Notes: a model not told the origin generated them from the letters alone. DNA of 64,000 nucleotides from Microbacterium sp. SA39 (GCF_000967865.1 NZ_JXRU01000039.1:1-64000), one strand, 5' to 3'. Counted from the first letter of the stretch, positions 15,749 through 24,849 are shown. Program-made: numbers and translations.

Positions 15749-16480
15749 TCAGACCGGGACGGGTGCGGAAACAGGCGGGGTCGCCTTCGCGCCGCGTCTA
15801 CGTGCAGGTCGGCGTTCACGAAGACCGGCGGGGACTGCTGCGTGCTGCGCGGCGGCCAGGAGCAGATCGACGAGCAGCGCGAGGGCGGCGACGAGCAGCG
15901 CCCCCGCCAGCACCTGGTCGAACTTCTGCAGGGGGATGCCCTGGATGATCGGATAGCCGAGACCGCCGAGGTTCACGTACGCCGCGATCGTCACGGTCGC
16001 GATCACCTGCAGCAGGGCCGAGCGGATGCCGCCGACGAGCAGGGGAAGCCCGAGCGGCACTTCGACCTTCCAGAACACCTGCCAGCCGGTCATGCCCACG
16101 GCCTTCGCCGCATCGATGACCCGGCGGTCGATCGCCTCGAGTCCCGTGTAGGCGCCGGCCAGCAGCGACGGGATCGCGAGAAGCACGAAGGTGATGACGG
16201 CGGCCTGGGGAATGCGAAGCACGCCGAGCAGGAGCACGAGCAGGATCATCAGCCCGAAGGCGGGGATCGCGCGCGCGGCTCCGGATATGGCGACCGCGAT
16301 CTCTCGCCCGCGCCCCGTGTGGCCGATCAGCCACCCGGCGGGTATGGCGATGGCGGCCGCGATCAGAACCGAGATCGCGGTGAGCGCCAAGTGCTCACCC
16401 AGCAGTTTGGGCAACGCGTAGTTGCCCGTCCACTGCGCGGGTGCCGCCATCCAGGCGAAGGCCTCGAGGAAGAGGTTCAT
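15749..16480 (-). CDS. Osmoprotectant ABC transporter permease (OpuCD/OpuCB-like)
   Basis: A 243-residue permease with about six membrane helices and the coupling loop AIDRRVIDAAKAVGMTGWQV. The ATG at 16480 overlaps the stop of the preceding permease by 4 bp (ATGA). The frame is open further upstream, but only opposite or within that gene. A basic tail (RERRPARRRGAK) closes the protein. It forms the channel together with the 16477-17157 product. Confidence 0.92.
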   Translation of the reverse strand: MNLFLEAFAWMAAPAQWTGNYALPKLLGEHLALTAISVLIAAAIAIPAGWLIGHTGRGREIAVAISGAARAIPAFGLMILLVLLLGVLRIPQAAVITFVLLAIPSLLAGAYTGLEAIDRRVIDAAKAVGMTGWQVFWKVEVPLGLPLLVGGIRSALLQVIATVTIAAYVNLGGLGYPIIQGIPLQKFDQVLAGALLVAALALLVDLLLAAAQHAAVPAGLRERRPARRRGAKATPPVSAPVPV

Positions 16481-17157
16481 GCTGGGGCCCCCACCGCGAG
16501 AGTGCGGGTCACCGTGGTCGCGGACGCAGCCCTCGTCCACGGCATCAGGGCGCGGCCCAGAAGCAGCAGGATCAGGTCGATCAGGAGGGCGATCACGACG
16601 ACCGCGATGATCCCGGCGAACACCTCGGCGATGATGCGCCGGTCGAGTCCGTTCGTGAACAGATAACCCAGGTTCGAGACGCCGATCAGGATGCCGACCG
16701 TGGCCAACGAGATCGTGCTCACAGCCGTGACGCGGAGACCGGCCAGGATCACCGGTCCTGCCAGCGGGAACTCCACCGCCCAGAAGCGTCGGAAGGGCCC
16801 GAATCCGGTGGCCGTCGCCGCCTGGCGCACCCCGTCGTCGACGGAATCGAGTCCGTCGGACACAGCTCGGACGAGGATCGCGATCGCGTAGATGGTGAGA
16901 GCGATCATGAGGTTCGCCTCGCTGCGAGCCGAGTAGCCGGCGACGGAGGGAAGCAGGATGAGCAGCGCGAGCGAGGGGATCGTGTAGAGCAGCCCGGTGA
17001 GGACGATGATCGGTCCGCGCACGAGTCGGTAGCGCCAGGCCACCCAGCCGAGCGGCAGAGAGAGCAGGAACCCGAGGACGATCGGCACGATGCTCTGCCG
17101 CAGGTGCACCGCGGCGAGCTCGAGGATCAACCCGAAGTTGTCGACGACCCAGTTCAC
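16477..17157 (-). CDS. Osmoprotectant ABC transporter permease (OpuCB-like)
   Basis: A 226-residue permease. After an N-terminal periplasm-facing helix, the typical PLGWVAWRYRLVRGPIIVL and TIPSLALLILL segments appear, then the coupling loop SVDDGVRQAATATGFGPFRR. It overlaps the ATPase stop and the next permease start by 4 bp each. Two distinct permeases, one ATPase and one binding protein match the OpuC architecture. Confidence 0.92.
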   Translation of the reverse strand: MNWVVDNFGLILELAAVHLRQSIVPIVLGFLLSLPLGWVAWRYRLVRGPIIVLTGLLYTIPSLALLILLPSVAGYSARSEANLMIALTIYAIAILVRAVSDGLDSVDDGVRQAATATGFGPFRRFWAVEFPLAGPVILAGLRVTAVSTISLATVGILIGVSNLGYLFTNGLDRRIIAEVFAGIIAVVVIALLIDLILLLLGRALMPWTRAASATTVTRTLAVGAPA

Positions 17158-18026
17158 GCGGTGCTCCCCGCCTGCGATCCCTCGCCGGCCTCGAAGACCG
17201 CGATGCCCTCGGCCTCACGCACGATCGCACCCTGCGTGCGGCCCTCGGAGTCGACCACGACGGTGCCGTGCGGCGTCTCCTTGAGGTGCAGCGCGCGGCG
17301 TCCGCGGTCGGCGCCGATGAAGGCGGCGACGAAGTCGTCTGCCGGATTCTCGATGATCTCGCTCGGGCTGCCGACCTGCACGATGCGCGCGCCCTTGTCG
17401 AGGATCACCACCTGGTCGCCGAGCAGGAACGCCTCGTCGATGTCGTGCGTGACGAAGACGACCGTCTTGTCGAGCTCGTGCTGCAGTCGCAGCGTCTCCT
17501 GCTGCAGGTCGGCGCGGACGATCGGGTCGACGGCGCCGAACGGCTCGTCCATCAGGAGGATGTTCGGGTCTGCGGCAAGGCCTCGCGCCACGCCGACGCG
17601 CTGCTGCTGACCACCCGAGAGCTGGCTCGGGTACCGGTCGGCGAGGGCCTGGTCGAGGCCGACGGTGTCGAGCAGTGTGCGCGCCCGCTTGTGCGCCTCG
17701 GGCTTCTTCACACCGGTGAGGCGCAGCACGGTGGCGACATTGTCGATCACCGAGAAGTGCGGCATGAGGCCGGAGTTCTGCATGACGTAGCCGATGCGGC
17801 GGCGCAGCTGCACCGGATCGCCGACGAGCACGTTCTCGCCGTCGATCTCGATGTCACCGGAGGTCGGCTCGACCATTCGGTTGATCATGCGCAGCAGCGT
17901 CGTCTTGCCGCAACCGGATGAACCGACGAACACGGTGGTCTTTCGCGACGGCAGCACCAGGCTGAAGTCGTCGACCGCTACCGTGCCGTCAGGGAACTGC
18001 TTGGTGACGCTGCGGAACTCGATCAT
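17154..18026 (-). CDS. Osmoprotectant ABC transporter ATP-binding protein (OpuCA/ProV-like)
   Basis: A 290-residue ATPase: Walker A GSSGCGKTTLL (about 36-46), Q-loop MQNSG, signature LSGGQQQRVGVARGLA, Walker B ILLMDEPFGAVD, and switch His in VTHDIDEA. The LSGGQQQRVG form and the adjacent permeases place it in the quaternary-amine uptake group. The short C-terminal extension (about 240-290) is weakly CBS-like at best, so a full CBS-pair osmosensor is not evident. It is the first gene of the operon, with GGAAAG upstream of the ATG. Confidence 0.93.
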   Translation of the reverse strand: MIEFRSVTKQFPDGTVAVDDFSLVLPSRKTTVFVGSSGCGKTTLLRMINRMVEPTSGDIEIDGENVLVGDPVQLRRRIGYVMQNSGLMPHFSVIDNVATVLRLTGVKKPEAHKRARTLLDTVGLDQALADRYPSQLSGGQQQRVGVARGLAADPNILLMDEPFGAVDPIVRADLQQETLRLQHELDKTVVFVTHDIDEAFLLGDQVVILDKGARIVQVGSPSEIIENPADDFVAAFIGADRGRRALHLKETPHGTVVVDSEGRTQGAIVREAEGIAVFEAGEGSQAGSTA

Positions 18027-18102
18027 GGGCTACTTTCCAAACGCTCGATCGACGAGCCGTGCATCGGCGCCCCGGCGCCGGCATACGGAGGTCATGGGAG
18101 GA

Positions 18103-18405
18103 TCACTCGGAGATCTGGACGCGCGGATCGAACGCGACGTAGCCGGAGAAGTCCGTCCCGACGCGATCGAAGGCGGTCGGGTAGGGGTTCGGGTACGACC
18201 AGGCGTAGTCGGTGTGGAGCTCGTCACCCGTCTGCACGGAGAAATACTGGGCTGCGCCCTTCCACGGACAGGTATAGGGCGTCGGGCTCTCGACGAGCGC
18301 GCCTTCGGCGATGGATGCCGGCGGGAAGTACCAGTTCCCCTCGATGCGGACGAGGTCGCTCTCGTCTGCTTCGGCGATGACGGTTCCTGCGAGTACAGCC
18401 TTCAT
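18103..18405 (-). CDS. DUF427-domain protein
   Basis: A 100-residue protein of the DUF427 family. Recognisable are the start (VLAGTVIAEAD), the GNWYFPPASI stretch, TPYTCPWKGAAQYF, and AWSYPNPYPTAFDRV. The biochemical role of the family is unknown to me. GAGGAGG lies 7 nt upstream of the ATG. It is transcribed with the same polarity as the osmoprotectant operon but ends 76 bp before it, and TATACG-like sequence upstream suggests its own promoter. Confidence 0.88.
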   Translation of the reverse strand: MKAVLAGTVIAEADESDLVRIEGNWYFPPASIAEGALVESPTPYTCPWKGAAQYFSVQTGDELHTDYAWSYPNPYPTAFDRVGTDFSGYVAFDPRVQISE

Positions 18406-18558
18406 GGTCCTGCCTCCTCGGATGTGGGTTCGAGCGTATAAGACGGCGGCGACATCCGGGCCGGGGTTGCGCTCGGAGTCGTCAATGGGGGAAACATTCC
18501 TGATCCTGTTCGATGCCGTCTCGTGAACGGATTGGTCTCGGATGCCGTCGAATGGCGA

Positions 18559-19995
18559 TCAGGCCGAGTCTCGGCCGTATCCTTCGAGCAGCCGGAGCCA
18601 GATCTCGCTGATCGTCGGGTACGCGGGGACCGCGTGCCAGAGCCGCTTGATCGGCACCTCGCCGACGATCGCGACCGTGGCCGCCTGGATGAGCTCGGCC
18701 ACCTCGGGCCCGACGAAGGTCGCGCCGATCACGACATCGCGCGCGGTGTCGATCACGAGCCGCGCCTGCCCTTCGAAGCCGTCCTCGTAGACGCTCGCGC
18801 CGGCGACCCAGCCGAGGTCGTAGTCGACGACCTTCACGTCGTATCCGGCTTCGCGGGCGGCAGCCTCGGTGAGCCCCGATGAGGCGACCTCCGGGAACGA
18901 GAAGGTGACCTGCGGCACCGCCGCGTGATCGGCGGTCGCGACGTGCCGGCCCCATGGGGCGTCGTCGACATCCTCGCCCTTCGCCCGCGCGGCGATCACG
19001 TCGCCCGCCGCGCGCGCCTGGTACTTGCCCTGATGCGTGAGCAGGACGCGGCCGGTGACGTCTCCCACCGCGTAGAGCCAGTCGTGGCCGGGCACGCGCA
19101 TCGTGTCATCCGTCTCGAGCCAGCGGCCCGGCTCGAGACCGAGGGTCTCGAGTCCGATGTCGCGGTTGTGCGCCGAGCGTCCCGTCGCGGCGAGGACCTC
19201 GCTCGCCACGATCTCCTCGCCGTCGTCGAGGGTGATCGTCACGCCGGCATCCGTGCGGCGCACCGAGGTGGTGCCGGTGGAGGTGCGCACGTCGACGCCC
19301 AACTCCTTCAGTCCTGCGGCGACGCGCTCCCCGGCGAACGGCTCCATGGTCGAGAGCAGCTCGCCGCGGGCGATGAGGGTCACGGTCGAACCGAGCGAGG
19401 CGTACACGGTCGCCATCTCCACCGCGACGACGCCGCCGCCGATGACGGCGAGGCTCTCCGGCAGCTGCTCGGCGCTCGTCGCCTCACGGCTCGTCCACGG
19501 CTTCGCCTCACGCAGACCGTCGATGGGCGGGATGACGGCCTCAGAGCCGGTGCTGATCGCGACGGCGTGGCGTGCGCGGAGCACGCGGGTGCCCCCGTCG
19601 GCATCCGTCACGGTGATCTCGCGCTCGCCGGTGATCCGGCCGAAGCCGCGCGCCAGGTCGATGCCGGCCGAGTCGAGCCACTTCACCTGGCCGTCATCCA
19701 TCCAGTTGCTGGTGAACGAGTCGCGACGGTCGAACACCGCGCGCACGTCGAGCTTTCCGGTCACGGCCTGCGCGGCTCCGCCGACGTGCTGCGCCGCACG
19801 CAGCGCCTGCGCCGGACGCAGCAGTGCCTTCGAGGGCATGCAGGCCCAGTACGAGCACTCGCCTCCGACCAGCTCGTTCTCCACGATGATCGCGGTGAGT
19901 CCGCCCTGCACGGCACGGTCCGCGACGTTCTCGCCGACGGCACCTCCGCCCAGGACGATCAGGTCGTACTCGTCGGTCTTCTCCGCAGCGTTCAT
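18559..19995 (-). CDS. FAD-dependent pyridine nucleotide-disulfide oxidoreductase
   Basis: A 478-residue flavoprotein of the lipoamide dehydrogenase / mercuric reductase family. It has the FAD-binding LIVLGGGAVGENV (12-24), the redox pair C47 and C52 in GGECSYWACMPSK, an NAD(P)-binding AVIGGGVVAVEMA, the second FAD motif YAVGDVTG, and the C-terminal dimer helix HAVPAYPTISE that supplies the catalytic base. Lipoamide dehydrogenases usually have CxNxxC (C-x4-C) in this place; here it is CSYWAC. I chose the ATG at 19995 because GAGAGG lies 8 nt upstream; a GTG at 20004 is the alternative. Substrate is unassigned. Confidence 0.88.
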   Translation of the reverse strand: MNAAEKTDEYDLIVLGGGAVGENVADRAVQGGLTAIIVENELVGGECSYWACMPSKALLRPAQALRAAQHVGGAAQAVTGKLDVRAVFDRRDSFTSNWMDDGQVKWLDSAGIDLARGFGRITGEREITVTDADGGTRVLRARHAVAISTGSEAVIPPIDGLREAKPWTSREATSAEQLPESLAVIGGGVVAVEMATVYASLGSTVTLIARGELLSTMEPFAGERVAAGLKELGVDVRTSTGTTSVRRTDAGVTITLDDGEEIVASEVLAATGRSAHNRDIGLETLGLEPGRWLETDDTMRVPGHDWLYAVGDVTGRVLLTHQGKYQARAAGDVIAARAKGEDVDDAPWGRHVATADHAAVPQVTFSFPEVASSGLTEAAAREAGYDVKVVDYDLGWVAGASVYEDGFEGQARLVIDTARDVVIGATFVGPEVAELIQAATVAIVGEVPIKRLWHAVPAYPTISEIWLRLLEGYGRDSA

Positions 19996-20086
19996 GTGTC
20001 GCACCTCTCCGTCGCCCAGTCTCGCTCAAGAGCAACGTCGAGTCACGGGTCAGTTGTTCCATGGGTCGTCGCGGCATCCGGGCTTT

Positions 20087-20164
20087 CATCTGCAGGTCCA
20101 GATCACGGATGCAGGCTCAGAACGCGGCGTGTCGCCCTGCATATGTGATCTGGACCTGCGGATG
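20087..20164. repeat. 78-bp inverted repeat, family 3, copy 1
   Basis: Arms of 29 nt begin CATCTGCAGGTCCAGATCAC (20087-20106) and return as GTGATCTGGACCTGCGGATG (20145-20164). Pairing continues inward through GATGCAGG/CCTGCATA with three mismatches in all, leaving a 20-nt loop. Confidence 0.85.
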
Positions 20165-20202
20165 TATCGGTTAGCCCCTCGCGCCAAGCGGCATCCTGCT
20201 TC

Positions 20203-20280
20203 CATCTGCAGGATGAGATCACGGATGCAGGCGCAGAACCCGGCGTGTCGACCTGCACATGTGATCTGGACCTGCGGATG
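20203..20280. repeat. 78-bp inverted repeat, family 3, copy 2
   Basis: A second copy 116 bp downstream of the first, same length and 20-nt loop. Both loops contain AGAAC, one base, then CGGCGTGTCG. The left arm has diverged (AGGATGAGATC) from the right arm (GATCTGGACCT), which weakens the stem in the middle. Confidence 0.85.
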
Positions 20281-20323
20281 CACCGGCCGGCGCGGCGGCG
20301 ACCCGTGCGGATGCACGCCGTCC

Positions 20324-20905
20324 TCAGGCCGCGACCGCCTCCCGCACCGGGCGACGCTCAGCGAAGGCCCGCGGGTAGGCCCGCCGCAGCGCGACGACCA
20401 CGAGCGTGGCGACGGCGACCTTGATCAGATCGCCGGGCAGGAAGGCGGCGCTCGACAGCGCGGTGAGGCCGAGCGGGACGCCGGTCACGAGCGCCTGGAC
20501 CGGGATGCCGAAGGAGTAGACGACGAGCACTCCGCCGATGAGGGATGCTGCGGCGGCCCGCCACCAGGTGACCCGCCCGGCGCGCATGATGAGTCCGATC
20601 ACGACCACCCCGGCGATCCAGCCGACGAGGTATCCGGCGGTGGGGCCGACGAACACGCCCAGGCCTCCGCGTCCTCCCGCGAGGACGGGGAGCCCGACGG
20701 CGGCGAGTACGAGCACCAGCAGGATCGACAACGGTGCGACTCGGGGCCCGAGCACGAGTCCGGCGAGCATGACGCCGAGCGTCTGGGCCGTGATCGGCAC
20801 GCCACCGGGCAGCGGGACCACGACCGTGCCGAGCACGATGATGAGGGCGGCGAACACGGCCACGCGGCCGAGAGTCGCGCTGGTGTCGCGGGGAGTGGTG
20901 GTCAT
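20324..20905 (-). CDS. bioY: BioY biotin transporter (ECF S component)
   Basis: A 193-residue membrane protein of the BioY family with about six helices. Family features are VPLPGGVPITAQTLGVMLAG (biotin-binding loop), PVLAGGRGGLGVFVGPTAGY, and LPGDLIKVAVA near the end. No BioM/BioN genes are adjacent, so it works either alone or with a shared ECF module. AGGAAGGG precedes the ATG. Two tandem TGAAC-N3-GTTCA palindromes just upstream look like operators for a biotin repressor of the BioQ (TetR) type. Confidence 0.92.
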   Translation of the reverse strand: MTTTPRDTSATLGRVAVFAALIIVLGTVVVPLPGGVPITAQTLGVMLAGLVLGPRVAPLSILLVLVLAAVGLPVLAGGRGGLGVFVGPTAGYLVGWIAGVVVIGLIMRAGRVTWWRAAAASLIGGVLVVYSFGIPVQALVTGVPLGLTALSSAAFLPGDLIKVAVATLVVVALRRAYPRAFAERRPVREAVAA

Positions 20906-20917
20906 CGGAACCCTTCC

Positions 20918-20945
20918 TGAACGGTGTTCACCTGAACACTGTTCA
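20918..20945. promoter_or_regulatory. Tandem operator palindromes upstream of bioY
   Basis: TGAACGGTGTTCA (20918-20930) and TGAACACTGTTCA (20933-20945) are both TGAAC-N3-GTTCA, with centres 15 bp apart. They are placed to block the bioY promoter. The form recalls BioQ-type sites, from memory and not checked. Confidence 0.65.
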
Positions 20946-21003
20946 GCAGAGTATCGACGACTTCGCGCCCGCGCAAATCACGTCGTCACGCGCGAGGCTG
21001 GGC

Positions 21004-21082
21004 AAGTTCTGCGGCCAATGGCAACTTCTGCGGCCTCAGAGCCCGGAAATGGCCGCAAAAGTTCGGATCGACCGCAGAAGTC
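21004..21082. repeat. 79-bp double palindrome, family 1, copy 3
   Basis: AAGTTCTGCGGCC (21004-21016), AACTTCTGCGGCC (21023-21035), then inverted GGCCGCAAAAGTT (21051-21063) and GACCGCAGAAGTC (21070-21082). Several arm bases have changed, but the 13-6-13-15-13-6-13 spacing is the same as in copies 1 and 2. It lies just after the lactonase-like gene. Confidence 0.85.
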
Positions 21083-21100
21083 AGCGGCGACTGAGCGGCC

Positions 21101-22216
21101 TCAGCGCACCGGAAGGAAGTGCGTCGGCGCAGGAACCTGGGCCTCATGACGGATGCCGAGCGGCGCGCCGGTGCGCTCGTCGAGGTCGAGCAGCGTGATC
21201 GTGTCGGAGCGCTGCCCCGCGACGAGCATCTTGCCCTCGTGGATCAGGTGATGGCGCGGCCAGTCGACGCCCGAATCGGCGAGGGCGATCGACTCGAGGG
21301 AGTCGCCGCCGCCGCGCACGCGGAGGGCCGCGATCGTGTTGCTGCCGCGGAGTGCCGTGTACAAGAACTGGCCGTCGCGGGAGCGGGCGAGCTCGGCGGG
21401 GAAGTCGACGCCGACCTGGGCGATCGGACTCGACAGGGTCGAAGACACGACGCGCCAGGTGCCGTCGACGCTGGAGGCGAGGGTGAACACCTCGCACGAG
21501 TACTCGGTCACGACGTGCAGATGTCCACTGGGGTGCACGACCATGTGGCGGGGGCCGGTGCCGAGGGGCAGGACGACCTCCTGGTCGAGGACGAGCCCGT
21601 TGCTGCCCGCACGCCAGAACCGCACCAGATCGAACCCGAGGTCGGTGGTGACGATCCGGCCGTCGGGCAGGAACGCCGCGGCGTGCGCATGCGAGGCGCG
21701 CTCGGGGCCCGCCGCGTGCGGGTCGGTCGCGGCGACGCCGTCTCCCGGAGGAGTGGCGGCCGGGGCATCCGGGTCTTCGTCGCCGAACAGGGCCGCGCGG
21801 AGCGCCGCCGCGGCATCCGCTCTTCCCTGCTGCGCCGGCACCAGACGGCCGGCGGCATCCAGCCCGATGCGCACCACGCGCCCGTCGCCGTAGCAGCTCG
21901 CGATCAGGGACGAGCCGTTCGGGGCGACAGCGACATGGCAGACGTTCTCGCCGACCGCCACCGGATCGCCGAGTGGCGAGAGGGCCGACTCGCTGGTGCG
22001 GGCGAAGGCCTGCACCGCCGCATCCCCTTCCAGCGCCGCGTACACGACATCGAGGGACGGATGCTGCGCCAACCACGACGGCGAGGGCGTCTCGGTGACC
22101 GCGCCACGGTAGGCGAGTGTCTTCGCCTCGCGGCCCTCGTCGCCGGCGAGCAGGCCGATGCCCTCGGCCTGTCCGTCCATCGCCGGGCCGTAGCCCCCGA
22201 GCCAAAACCGTGTCAT
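21101..22216 (-). CDS. Lactonase-family seven-bladed beta-propeller protein
   Basis: A 371-residue protein related to 6-phosphogluconolactonase of the YbhE/Pgl propeller type. Repeated blade motifs are visible: HPSLDVVYAAL, GENVCHVAVAPNGSSLIAS, SHAHAAAFLPDGRIVTTDLG, GPRHMVVHPSGHLHVVTEY and DFPAELARSRDGQFLYTALRG. It could hydrolyse a sugar lactone, but many members have unknown substrates. I chose the ATG at 22216, 7 nt after GGGAGG; the ATG at 22222 is too close to that site. No other pentose-phosphate genes are nearby. Confidence 0.85.
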   Translation of the reverse strand: MTRFWLGGYGPAMDGQAEGIGLLAGDEGREAKTLAYRGAVTETPSPSWLAQHPSLDVVYAALEGDAAVQAFARTSESALSPLGDPVAVGENVCHVAVAPNGSSLIASCYGDGRVVRIGLDAAGRLVPAQQGRADAAAALRAALFGDEDPDAPAATPPGDGVAATDPHAAGPERASHAHAAAFLPDGRIVTTDLGFDLVRFWRAGSNGLVLDQEVVLPLGTGPRHMVVHPSGHLHVVTEYSCEVFTLASSVDGTWRVVSSTLSSPIAQVGVDFPAELARSRDGQFLYTALRGSNTIAALRVRGGGDSLESIALADSGVDWPRHHLIHEGKMLVAGQRSDTITLLDLDERTGAPLGIRHEAQVPAPTHFLPVR

Positions 22217-22241
22217 GCGCATGCCTCCCGGTCGGTCGAGG

Positions 22242-23528
22242 TCAGTCGAGCAGGTCGTGGCGCACGATGACCTGGTCGCGCTCCGGGCCGACGCCGATCA
22301 CCGAGATGCGCGTGTTGCTCATCTTCTCGAGCGCGAGCACGTATTCCTGCGCGGCCTGCGGCAGATCCTCGAACGTGCGCGCGGTCGAGATGTCCTCGCT
22401 CCAGCCCGGGAAGTACTCGAGCACGGGCTTCGCGTGGTGGAAGTCGGTCTGGTTGACCGGCACCTCGTCGAAGTGCACACCGTCCACGTCGTAGGCGACG
22501 CAGACCGGCACCTGCTCGAGGCCTGTGAGGATGTCGAGCTTGGTCAACACCAGGTCAGTGATGCCGTTGATGCGGGTGGCGTAGCGCGTGATGGGGGCGT
22601 CGTACCAGCCGACGCGGCGCGGACGGCCGGTCGTGGTGCCGAACTCGAAGCCCTGCTTGCGCAGCCATTCGCCCTGCTCGTCGAAGAGCTCTGTCGGGAA
22701 CGGGCCGGAGCCCACGCGGGTCGTGTACGCCTTGACGATGCCGACGATGCGGTCGAGCGCCCCGGGGCCGATACCGGAACCGGTGGCCGCGCCGCCCGCC
22801 GTCGCCGACGACGACGTGACGAACGGGTAGGTGCCGTGGTCGATGTCGAGCATGGTCGCCTGCCCGCCCTCGAAGACGACGACCTCGCCGCGGTCGAGCG
22901 CCTGGGCGATCAGGTAACCGGTGTCGGCGACCATCGGGCGGAGTCGGTCGGCGTACGAGAGCAGGTCTTCGACGACCTCGTCGGCGGTGATCGCGCGCCG
23001 GTTGAAGATCTTCACCAGCAGGTGGTTCTTCTGGTCGAGGGCGCCCTCGACCTTCTGACGGAGGATGTTCTCGTCGAAGATGTCCTGCACGCGGATGCCG
23101 ACGCGATTGATCTTGTCGGCGTAGGCCGGGCCGATGCCGCGGCCGGTGGTGCCGATCATCCGCTTGCCGAGGAAGCGCTCGGTGACCTTGTCGAGCGTGC
23201 GGTGGTACTGCGTGATGATGTGCGCGTTCGCGCTGACCTTGAGCCGCGAGATGTCGATGCCGCGGGCGGCGAGCGCCTCGAGCTCGAAGAAGAGCACCTC
23301 GAGGTCGACGACCACACCGTTGCCGATGACCGGGTTGACTCCGGGAGAGAGGATGCCGGAGGGCAGCAGGTGCAGCGCGTACTTCTCGTTGCCGACGACG
23401 ACGGTGTGCCCGGCGTTGTTGCCGCCGTTGAACTTCACCACCCAATCGGTGCGCTCACCGAGAAGATCGGTGGCCTTGCCCTTTCCTTCGTCGCCCCACT
23501 GCACGCCGACGATCACGATTCCTGGCAT
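22242..23528 (-). CDS. purA: Adenylosuccinate synthetase
   Basis: A 428-residue PurA, which uses GTP to join IMP and aspartate in AMP synthesis. It starts [20 protein letters not shown] with the GTP P-loop and catalytic Asp. [11 protein letters not shown] carries the catalytic His, then [34 protein letters not shown], and [10 protein letters not shown] with TKLDILTG follow. Length and motifs are complete. GGGGGG lies 6 nt before the ATG. TAGGAT (complement of 23594-23599) is a plausible -10. The frame is open far upstream but without family similarity. Confidence 0.97.
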   Translation of the reverse strand: MPGIVIVGVQWGDEGKGKATDLLGERTDWVVKFNGGNNAGHTVVVGNEKYALHLLPSGILSPGVNPVIGNGVVVDLEVLFFELEALAARGIDISRLKVSANAHIITQYHRTLDKVTERFLGKRMIGTTGRGIGPAYADKINRVGIRVQDIFDENILRQKVEGALDQKNHLLVKIFNRRAITADEVVEDLLSYADRLRPMVADTGYLIAQALDRGEVVVFEGGQATMLDIDHGTYPFVTSSSATAGGAATGSGIGPGALDRIVGIVKAYTTRVGSGPFPTELFDEQGEWLRKQGFEFGTTTGRPRRVGWYDAPITRYATRINGITDLVLTKLDILTGLEQVPVCVAYDVDGVHFDEVPVNQTDFHHAKPVLEYFPGWSEDISTARTFEDLPQAAQEYVLALEKMSNTRISVIGVGPERDQVIVRHDLLD

Positions 23529-23840
23529 GGGTGTCCCCCCTGCTTTCGCCGGGCTTGCACCGGCCGATGAGCTGGCCCTCTTCGGGCGGTCCCATCCTAT
23601 CGGGAGGGGGTTTCGGGGCTGTGTCGGGGTGCGGGAGGGCTTCCGGTCGCAGTTCGTGCCGGGTGCGGTGATTTCGGTCGCAGTTCGTGCCGCCTGGGCA
23701 CGGGCGGGGCGGCGGAAACTGCGACCGGAAGGAGAGCAGGTGCCGGGTGCCGCCGGCCGGCCGCCGACTGGCGGGAAACCGACGAATGCTGTCGCTCGAA
23801 CCCATCGACCGATGTCGGTGACCCCTGCCACGATCAGAGG
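23529..23840. other. 312-bp divergent intergenic region
   Basis: The gap between purA and the DMT transporter holds the purA promoter near 23594 and a palindromic repeat at 23641-23731. On the right, CACGAT ends 6 nt before the ATG at 23841, which could be a weak leaderless -10. No coding sequence is supported. Confidence 0.5.
23641..23731. repeat. Inverted repeat of the TTCCGGTCGCA type
   Basis: TTCCGGTCGCAGTTCGTGCC (23641-23660) is repeated directly at 23673-23691 and inverted as AAACTGCGACCGGAA (23716-23730). The core TTCCGGTCGCA is shared with the hairpin at 36794-36856. It is the only such element here that lies between divergent gene starts. Confidence 0.75.
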
Positions 23841-24773
23841 ATGCCAGAGACCGTTTCGGGTGACACCGGTGCCCGCACGAGTGCGGTCACGCCCAAGAAG
23901 CAGGGTGCGCTCGTCCTCATCGCCGCGCTGGTGACAGTCGTCCTCTGGGCCTCGGCGTTCATCGGCATCCGCGGCGCGGGTCCGCACTATGAACCGGGGG
24001 CGCTGGCGCTGCTGCGGATGGCCGTCGGCACGCTCGTCCTCACACTCATTGCCGTGCGGCACGGCATCCGTCTTCCCGAACGTCGGCACTGGTGGCTCAT
24101 CGCGGTGTGGGGCGTCGGCTGGTTCTGCGTCTACAACCTTGCCCTCAACAGCGCTGAGCGCACGCTCGACGCCGGTACCGCTGCGATGGTGGTGAACCTC
24201 GCGCCCCTCATGGTCGTCGTCTTCAGCGGGCTGTTCCTGCGCGAGGGCTTCCCGAAGCCCCTGGTCATCGGTGCGCCGATCGCCTTCCTCGGCGTCGTGC
24301 TGATCGGCATGAACTCGTCGACCAGCGCCGGGCCCGACATCACCGGCCTCCTGCTCGCTCTCCTCGCGGCCGTCATGTACGCCGGATGCACCCTCGTCCA
24401 GAAGCGCCTGCTCAGCGCCGGCGCCGACGCGACCACGCTCACCTGGCTCGGGGCGATCGCCGGCACCGTCGCATTGCTCCCGTGGACAGGCAGCCTCATC
24501 GGCGCCCTGCAGACAGCCCCGCTCGACTCGACTCTGTGGGTGATCTACCTCGGCATCTTCCCCACAGCCATCGCCTTCACCACCTGGGCGTACGTGCTGC
24601 AACGCAGCACGGCCGGACAGACCTCGGCGACGACCTACGTCGTGCCGGCGATCGCCATCCTCATGTCGTGGGCGATCCTCGGCGAGGTGCCGACGCCGCT
24701 CATGTTCCTCGGCGGAGCGCTGTGTCTCCTCGGCGTCCTCGTCACCCGGATGCGGTGGAGGCGGCGCGCGTAA
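23841..24773 (+). CDS. EamA/DMT-family transporter
   Basis: A 310-residue membrane protein with ten helices arranged as two EamA repeats. The first starts [23 protein letters not shown] and the second [14 protein letters not shown], with [19 protein letters not shown] before the end. DMT proteins export amino acids and other metabolites; the substrate cannot be predicted. A soluble N-terminal tail of about 22 residues precedes helix 1. It converges on the mechanosensitive-channel gene across a strong hairpin. Confidence 0.9.
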   Translation: MPETVSGDTGARTSAVTPKKQGALVLIAALVTVVLWASAFIGIRGAGPHYEPGALALLRMAVGTLVLTLIAVRHGIRLPERRHWWLIAVWGVGWFCVYNLALNSAERTLDAGTAAMVVNLAPLMVVVFSGLFLREGFPKPLVIGAPIAFLGVVLIGMNSSTSAGPDITGLLLALLAAVMYAGCTLVQKRLLSAGADATTLTWLGAIAGTVALLPWTGSLIGALQTAPLDSTLWVIYLGIFPTAIAFTTWAYVLQRSTAGQTSATTYVVPAIAILMSWAILGEVPTPLMFLGGALCLLGVLVTRMRWRRRA

Positions 24774-24792
24774 ACGACCTCAGGGCCGATTA

Positions 24793-24849
24793 TCGAATCG
24801 CGCAAATTGCCGATCCTCGGGCCGGAGAACGGCCATTTGCGCGATTCGA
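24793..24849. terminator. 15-bp-arm hairpin between convergent genes
   Basis: TCGAATCGCGCAAAT (24793-24807) pairs perfectly with ATTTGCGCGATTCGA (24835-24849), with further GGCC pairing in the loop. It lies between the stops of the DMT transporter (24773) and the channel gene (24869) and most likely terminates both. Confidence 0.7.

Larger units (their letters stand above)
19996..20323. other. 328-bp intergenic region with two long hairpins
   Basis: No coding sequence is supported in this gap between BioY and the oxidoreductase, both on the minus strand. It is dominated by two copies of a 78-bp inverted repeat, at 20087-20164 and 20203-20280, listed separately. The stretch nearest 19995 presumably contains the oxidoreductase promoter, but I see no convincing hexamers. 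Confidence 0.6.

Noticed and set aside
17154..17400. CBS osmosensing pair in the OpuCA-like ATPase
   Set aside because: The C-terminal extension is too short and lacks clear CBS repeats.
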